Assembly (NCBI RefSeq): GCF_001632745.1
Contig: NZ_LQRT01000035.1
Coordinates: 186,001 to 250,000, forward strand
Direction of reading: 5' to 3'
From: Aquimarina aggregata
Lineage (GTDB): Bacteria; Bacteroidota; Bacteroidia; Flavobacteriales; Flavobacteriaceae
DNA: 64,000 bases
Positions 61,856 through 64,000 of this stretch are shown here, piece after piece; within the stretch, counting starts at the first letter, position 1; each line of letters opens with the position of its first letter. The notes below the pieces were generated by a model. That model saw nothing but the letters and a program-made list of their open reading frames with translations, was not told where the DNA came from and made no database searches. The position numbers and the translations under genes were made by a program.

Positions 61856-62239
61856 ATGTCTTCTTCACTAATCCCTTTGCATCAAAAAGTATCAGAAAAA
61901 ATTATCAAACACTCTTTAAATAATACTATTAAAACCGTTGATACTCTTGGTGCAAAATTAAGAGAGAAAGGATTTTGTTTTTTAAGAAATCAGACAGTAG
62001 GTCGTTATCATTTCAATTTTTATTGTCCCGAACTAAAGATAGCAATAGAAATTGATGGTTACGCTCACGAGTTTCACAATATACATAATCAGGATGCTCC
62101 TAAGAAACTTTATATCTCTTCGTTAGGAATTACCGTACTAAGATTTACAGACTATCAAGTATTAGTAGATATGGATGAAATTTTTAGAACACTTAAAAAC
62201 CAAATACAGTGCTCAAAAAAAACATCCTATGTCGTTTGA
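61856..62239 (+). CDS. DUF559 (restriction-endonuclease-fold / Vsr-like) protein
   Basis: From the ATG at 61856 the protein has 127 residues; a TTG at 61826 would add ten but lies within operator 3. The core, CFLRNQTVGRYHFNFYCPELKIAIEIDGYAHE (broken into: LRNQTVGRYHFNFY, LKIAIEIDGYAH), holds the Asp/Glu and Glu-x-Asp residues of the PD-(D/E)xK fold, with YISSLGITVLRFTDYQV after it. Related DUF559 proteins are nuclease-like and resemble very-short-patch repair enzymes. It is first of the repair operon, and its stop overlaps the next start by 11 bp. Confidence 0.82.
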   Translation: MSSSLIPLHQKVSEKIIKHSLNNTIKTVDTLGAKLREKGFCFLRNQTVGRYHFNFYCPELKIAIEIDGYAHEFHNIHNQDAPKKLYISSLGITVLRFTDYQVLVDMDEIFRTLKNQIQCSKKTSYVV

Positions 62240-63491
62240 TAGAATTGAAGAGAAACTATCTATACTAGCCGATGCCGCTAAGTATGATGTTTCTTGTGCA
62301 AGTAGTGGTGGCAAACGCAAAAACCATAGTAAAGGCTTAGGTAATAATACGGGCATGGGGATTTGTCACAGTTATACCGAAGATGGCCGTTGTGTTTCTT
62401 TATTAAAAATCCTACTCACCAACCATTGTATTTTTGATTGTGCTTATTGTGTTACTAGGAAAAGTAATGATATTAAAAGAGCAGCTTTTAAAATTCAAGA
62501 GGTTGTAGATCTTACCATTAATTTTTATAGACGAAATTACATAGAAGGGTTATTCTTAAGTTCGGGAATATTTAAAAGCGCAGATTACACTATGGAACGT
62601 TTAGTTGCTGTTGCAAAAAAACTGCGTCTTGAAGAAAATTTTAATGGCTATATTCATCTTAAATCCATTCCGGGTGCGAGTGACGAACTTATGAGAGAAG
62701 CCGGCTTATATGCTGATCGGTTAAGTGTAAACATCGAAATTCCAACAATATCTGGATTACAATTGCTTGCTCCTGATAAAAAACATGAAGATTTCATAAA
62801 ACCTATGGAAAAGGTGAAAAATGAAATAATCCAGTACAAAGCAGAAAAAAAAATCATCAAAAGTACTCCTAGATATGCACCCGCTGGTCAAAGTACTCAA
62901 ATGATTATTGGTGCTACCGGAGAAAGTGATCGGGACATCATGTATTCTGCAACGTATTATTATAAAAAGTATCTTATGCGCAGAGTATATTACTCTGGTT
63001 ACATCCCGGTTCTTGAAGATAATCGCCTTCCTGCAATTGGCACCGAGGTTCCTATGTTAAGAGAAAACAGACTTTATCAAACAGATTGGCTACTGCGATT
63101 TTATGGGTTTTCGGTTTCAGAATTACTAAATGAATCTCACAAAAACCTAGAACTCGATATCGATCCCAAATTAAGCTGGGCACTACGCAACTTAAATTTA
63201 TTTCCGATAGACATTAATACTGCCGATAAAAGGGCACTTGCCAGAGTACCTGGAATAGGAATGACATCTGTTAATAAAATACTTCAAGCAAGAAAATTTA
63301 GAAATTTAGATTGGACACATTTAAAGGCAATAGGTATAGCTCTTAATAGAGCACAATATTTTATAACATGTAACTCTAAAGATTTTTATAAAAAGGAGCT
63401 CTCTGCGGTAATGTTAAAAAGTAAAATTTTAAAAAACACTAATAGCAAATACAACAAATTTTTTAATCAACAGCTCAGTCTTTTTACATAA
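62229..63491 (+). CDS. Radical-SAM DNA modification/repair protein (TIGR03916 type)
   Basis: From the ATG at 62229 the protein has 420 residues and begins MSFDRIEEKLSILADAAKYD, the family start; the frame is open to 62175 but those codons lie within the DUF559 gene. The iron-sulfur motif is CIFDCAYC (Cys67, 71 and 74). A helix-hairpin-helix that binds DNA is near the end (INTADKRALARVPGIGMTSV, about 344-363). The family name is 'putative DNA modification/repair radical SAM protein' and it is usually next to a TIGR03915 gene, as here. The lesion acted on is unknown; a spore-photoproduct-lyase-like reaction is a possibility. Confidence 0.9.
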   Translation: MSFDRIEEKLSILADAAKYDVSCASSGGKRKNHSKGLGNNTGMGICHSYTEDGRCVSLLKILLTNHCIFDCAYCVTRKSNDIKRAAFKIQEVVDLTINFYRRNYIEGLFLSSGIFKSADYTMERLVAVAKKLRLEENFNGYIHLKSIPGASDELMREAGLYADRLSVNIEIPTISGLQLLAPDKKHEDFIKPMEKVKNEIIQYKAEKKIIKSTPRYAPAGQSTQMIIGATGESDRDIMYSATYYYKKYLMRRVYYSGYIPVLEDNRLPAIGTEVPMLRENRLYQTDWLLRFYGFSVSELLNESHKNLELDIDPKLSWALRNLNLFPIDINTADKRALARVPGIGMTSVNKILQARKFRNLDWTHLKAIGIALNRAQYFITCNSKDFYKKELSAVMLKSKILKNTNSKYNKFFNQQLSLFT

Positions 63492-63499
63492 TATCAATT

Positions 63500-64000
63500 A
63501 TGCATCCACAAACAGTATTATTATATGATGGAAGTTTTGATGGATTTTTATCCTGTGTTTTTCTTGCCTATGAACAAAAATTAAAGCATCCAATTATTCG
63601 AAAACAATCTCAAACTCATCATGAACTTTTCACAATTACTGAATGTGTAATTACAGAAGAACAAAAAGCACGAAGAGTATGGAAAGGGTTTAGAAAAAAA
63701 GCAAATGCAACAGAAAGAAGAGATTTTTTCAAAGCATTTTTAAGCGAGATTAAAGGTGTAGAAAACACTTTGTTTCGTTATATGCAAAATACCTTCTCAA
63801 AAATTAATAATCCAAATATTGATTTCAGCAATAGTGATATTTTAAAAATTAGTCAAGTTGCACGAATGGTCCAACGAGAAAAACATCGTATGGAAGCTTT
63901 TGTTCGGTTTGAATTACTTAAAAACAATGTTTACGTAGCTACAATTTCACCTGATTTTAATGTTTTACCATTACTTACAGATCATTTTAAAGATCGATAT
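63500..64000 (+). CDS. TIGR03915 / DUF4130 family putative DNA repair protein (cut by window edge)
   Basis: Reading from the ATG at 63500, 167 codons are open to the end of the window. It begins MHPQTVLLYDGSFDGFLSCVF, the YDG-x-FxGFL start of DUF4130, followed by ARRVWKGFRKKA and ISQVARMVQREKHRMEAFVRFE (the VxxExHRMxxFxRF motif). The gene starts 8 bp after the radical-SAM gene. In other genomes this domain is sometimes fused to a uracil-DNA-glycosylase-like domain, which, if present, would lie beyond the edge. The function is unproven. Confidence 0.9.
   Translation, partial: MHPQTVLLYDGSFDGFLSCVFLAYEQKLKHPIIRKQSQTHHELFTITECVITEEQKARRVWKGFRKKANATERRDFFKAFLSEIKGVENTLFRYMQNTFSKINNPNIDFSNSDILKISQVARMVQREKHRMEAFVRFELLKNNVYVATISPDFNVLPLLTDHFKDRY

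Noticed and set aside
1..64000. tRNA or rRNA genes, CRISPR arrays, insertion sequences, prophage
   Set aside because: I read through the gaps and saw no cloverleaf, regular short repeats, transposase or integrase. A tRNAscan or ISfinder search would settle it.

Overview
The window looks like chromosome of a marine member of the Flavobacteriaceae (Bacteroidota), possibly an Aquimarina-like species. The evidence is the low G+C, the near absence of Shine-Dalgarno sequences, promoter elements of the TTTG / TAnnTTTG type, a lipase with a type IX secretion C-terminal domain, a GLPGLI-family protein beside a TonB-type outer-membrane receptor, and many short secreted proteins of unknown role. The genus is an inference. 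I found no tRNA, rRNA, insertion sequence, prophage or CRISPR array.

Layout. 1-3.5 kb: a leftward methionine/threonine operon (metY, metX-like, thrA cut by the window edge) led by an S-box (SAM-I) riboswitch. 4-5.3 kb: metK, divergent, with a leader matching the SAM-II fold, so two unrelated SAM-sensing RNAs share one intergenic region. 5.5-9.4 kb: two tandem paralogous secreted proteins, DoxX, an acyltransferase, an anchored protein, and a DUF302 lipoprotein gene broken by one in-frame stop. 9.4-15.4 kb: outer-membrane receptor plus GLPGLI protein, divergent from a histidine kinase/OmpR regulator pair, with three GTTAAC repeats at 10-bp spacing between them. 15.5-32.9 kb: mostly housekeeping and accessory enzymes (deoxynucleoside kinase, WaaA, secreted lipase, sugar aminotransferase, SNF2 helicase, amidohydrolase, RidA, beta-lactamase-like hydrolase, NUDIX, endonuclease V-like protein, haloalkane dehalogenase-like enzyme).

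33-44 kb: an accessory-looking stretch with long AT-rich gaps. It holds two paralogous 32-residue peptides ending in LPxAxSxAIHR, fabD, a fructosamine kinase, a DHFR fused to a membrane domain, a lone CBM48 protein, an unknown secreted protein, two single-domain response regulators and a cytoplasmic hybrid kinase. 44.3-46.8 kb: egtB-egtD-DUF427, an ergothioneine-type operon. 47-60 kb: core genes (TonB-like protein, thyA, nucleoside transporter, bifunctional nuclease family, etfBA, pyruvate dehydrogenase E1 beta, DUF5686 outer-membrane protein, soluble and membrane pyrophosphatases, an APP1-like phosphatase).

60.9-64 kb: a probable damage-inducible DNA-repair cassette. A LexA-like S24 repressor faces an operon of a DUF559 nuclease-fold protein, a radical-SAM DNA repair protein and a TIGR03915/DUF4130 protein (cut by the window edge). 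Three TTGGAA-N3-TTCCAA-type operators lie between them, one on the repressor's own promoter. This cassette, the AIHR peptide family and the paired SAM riboswitches are the three places most worth a second look.
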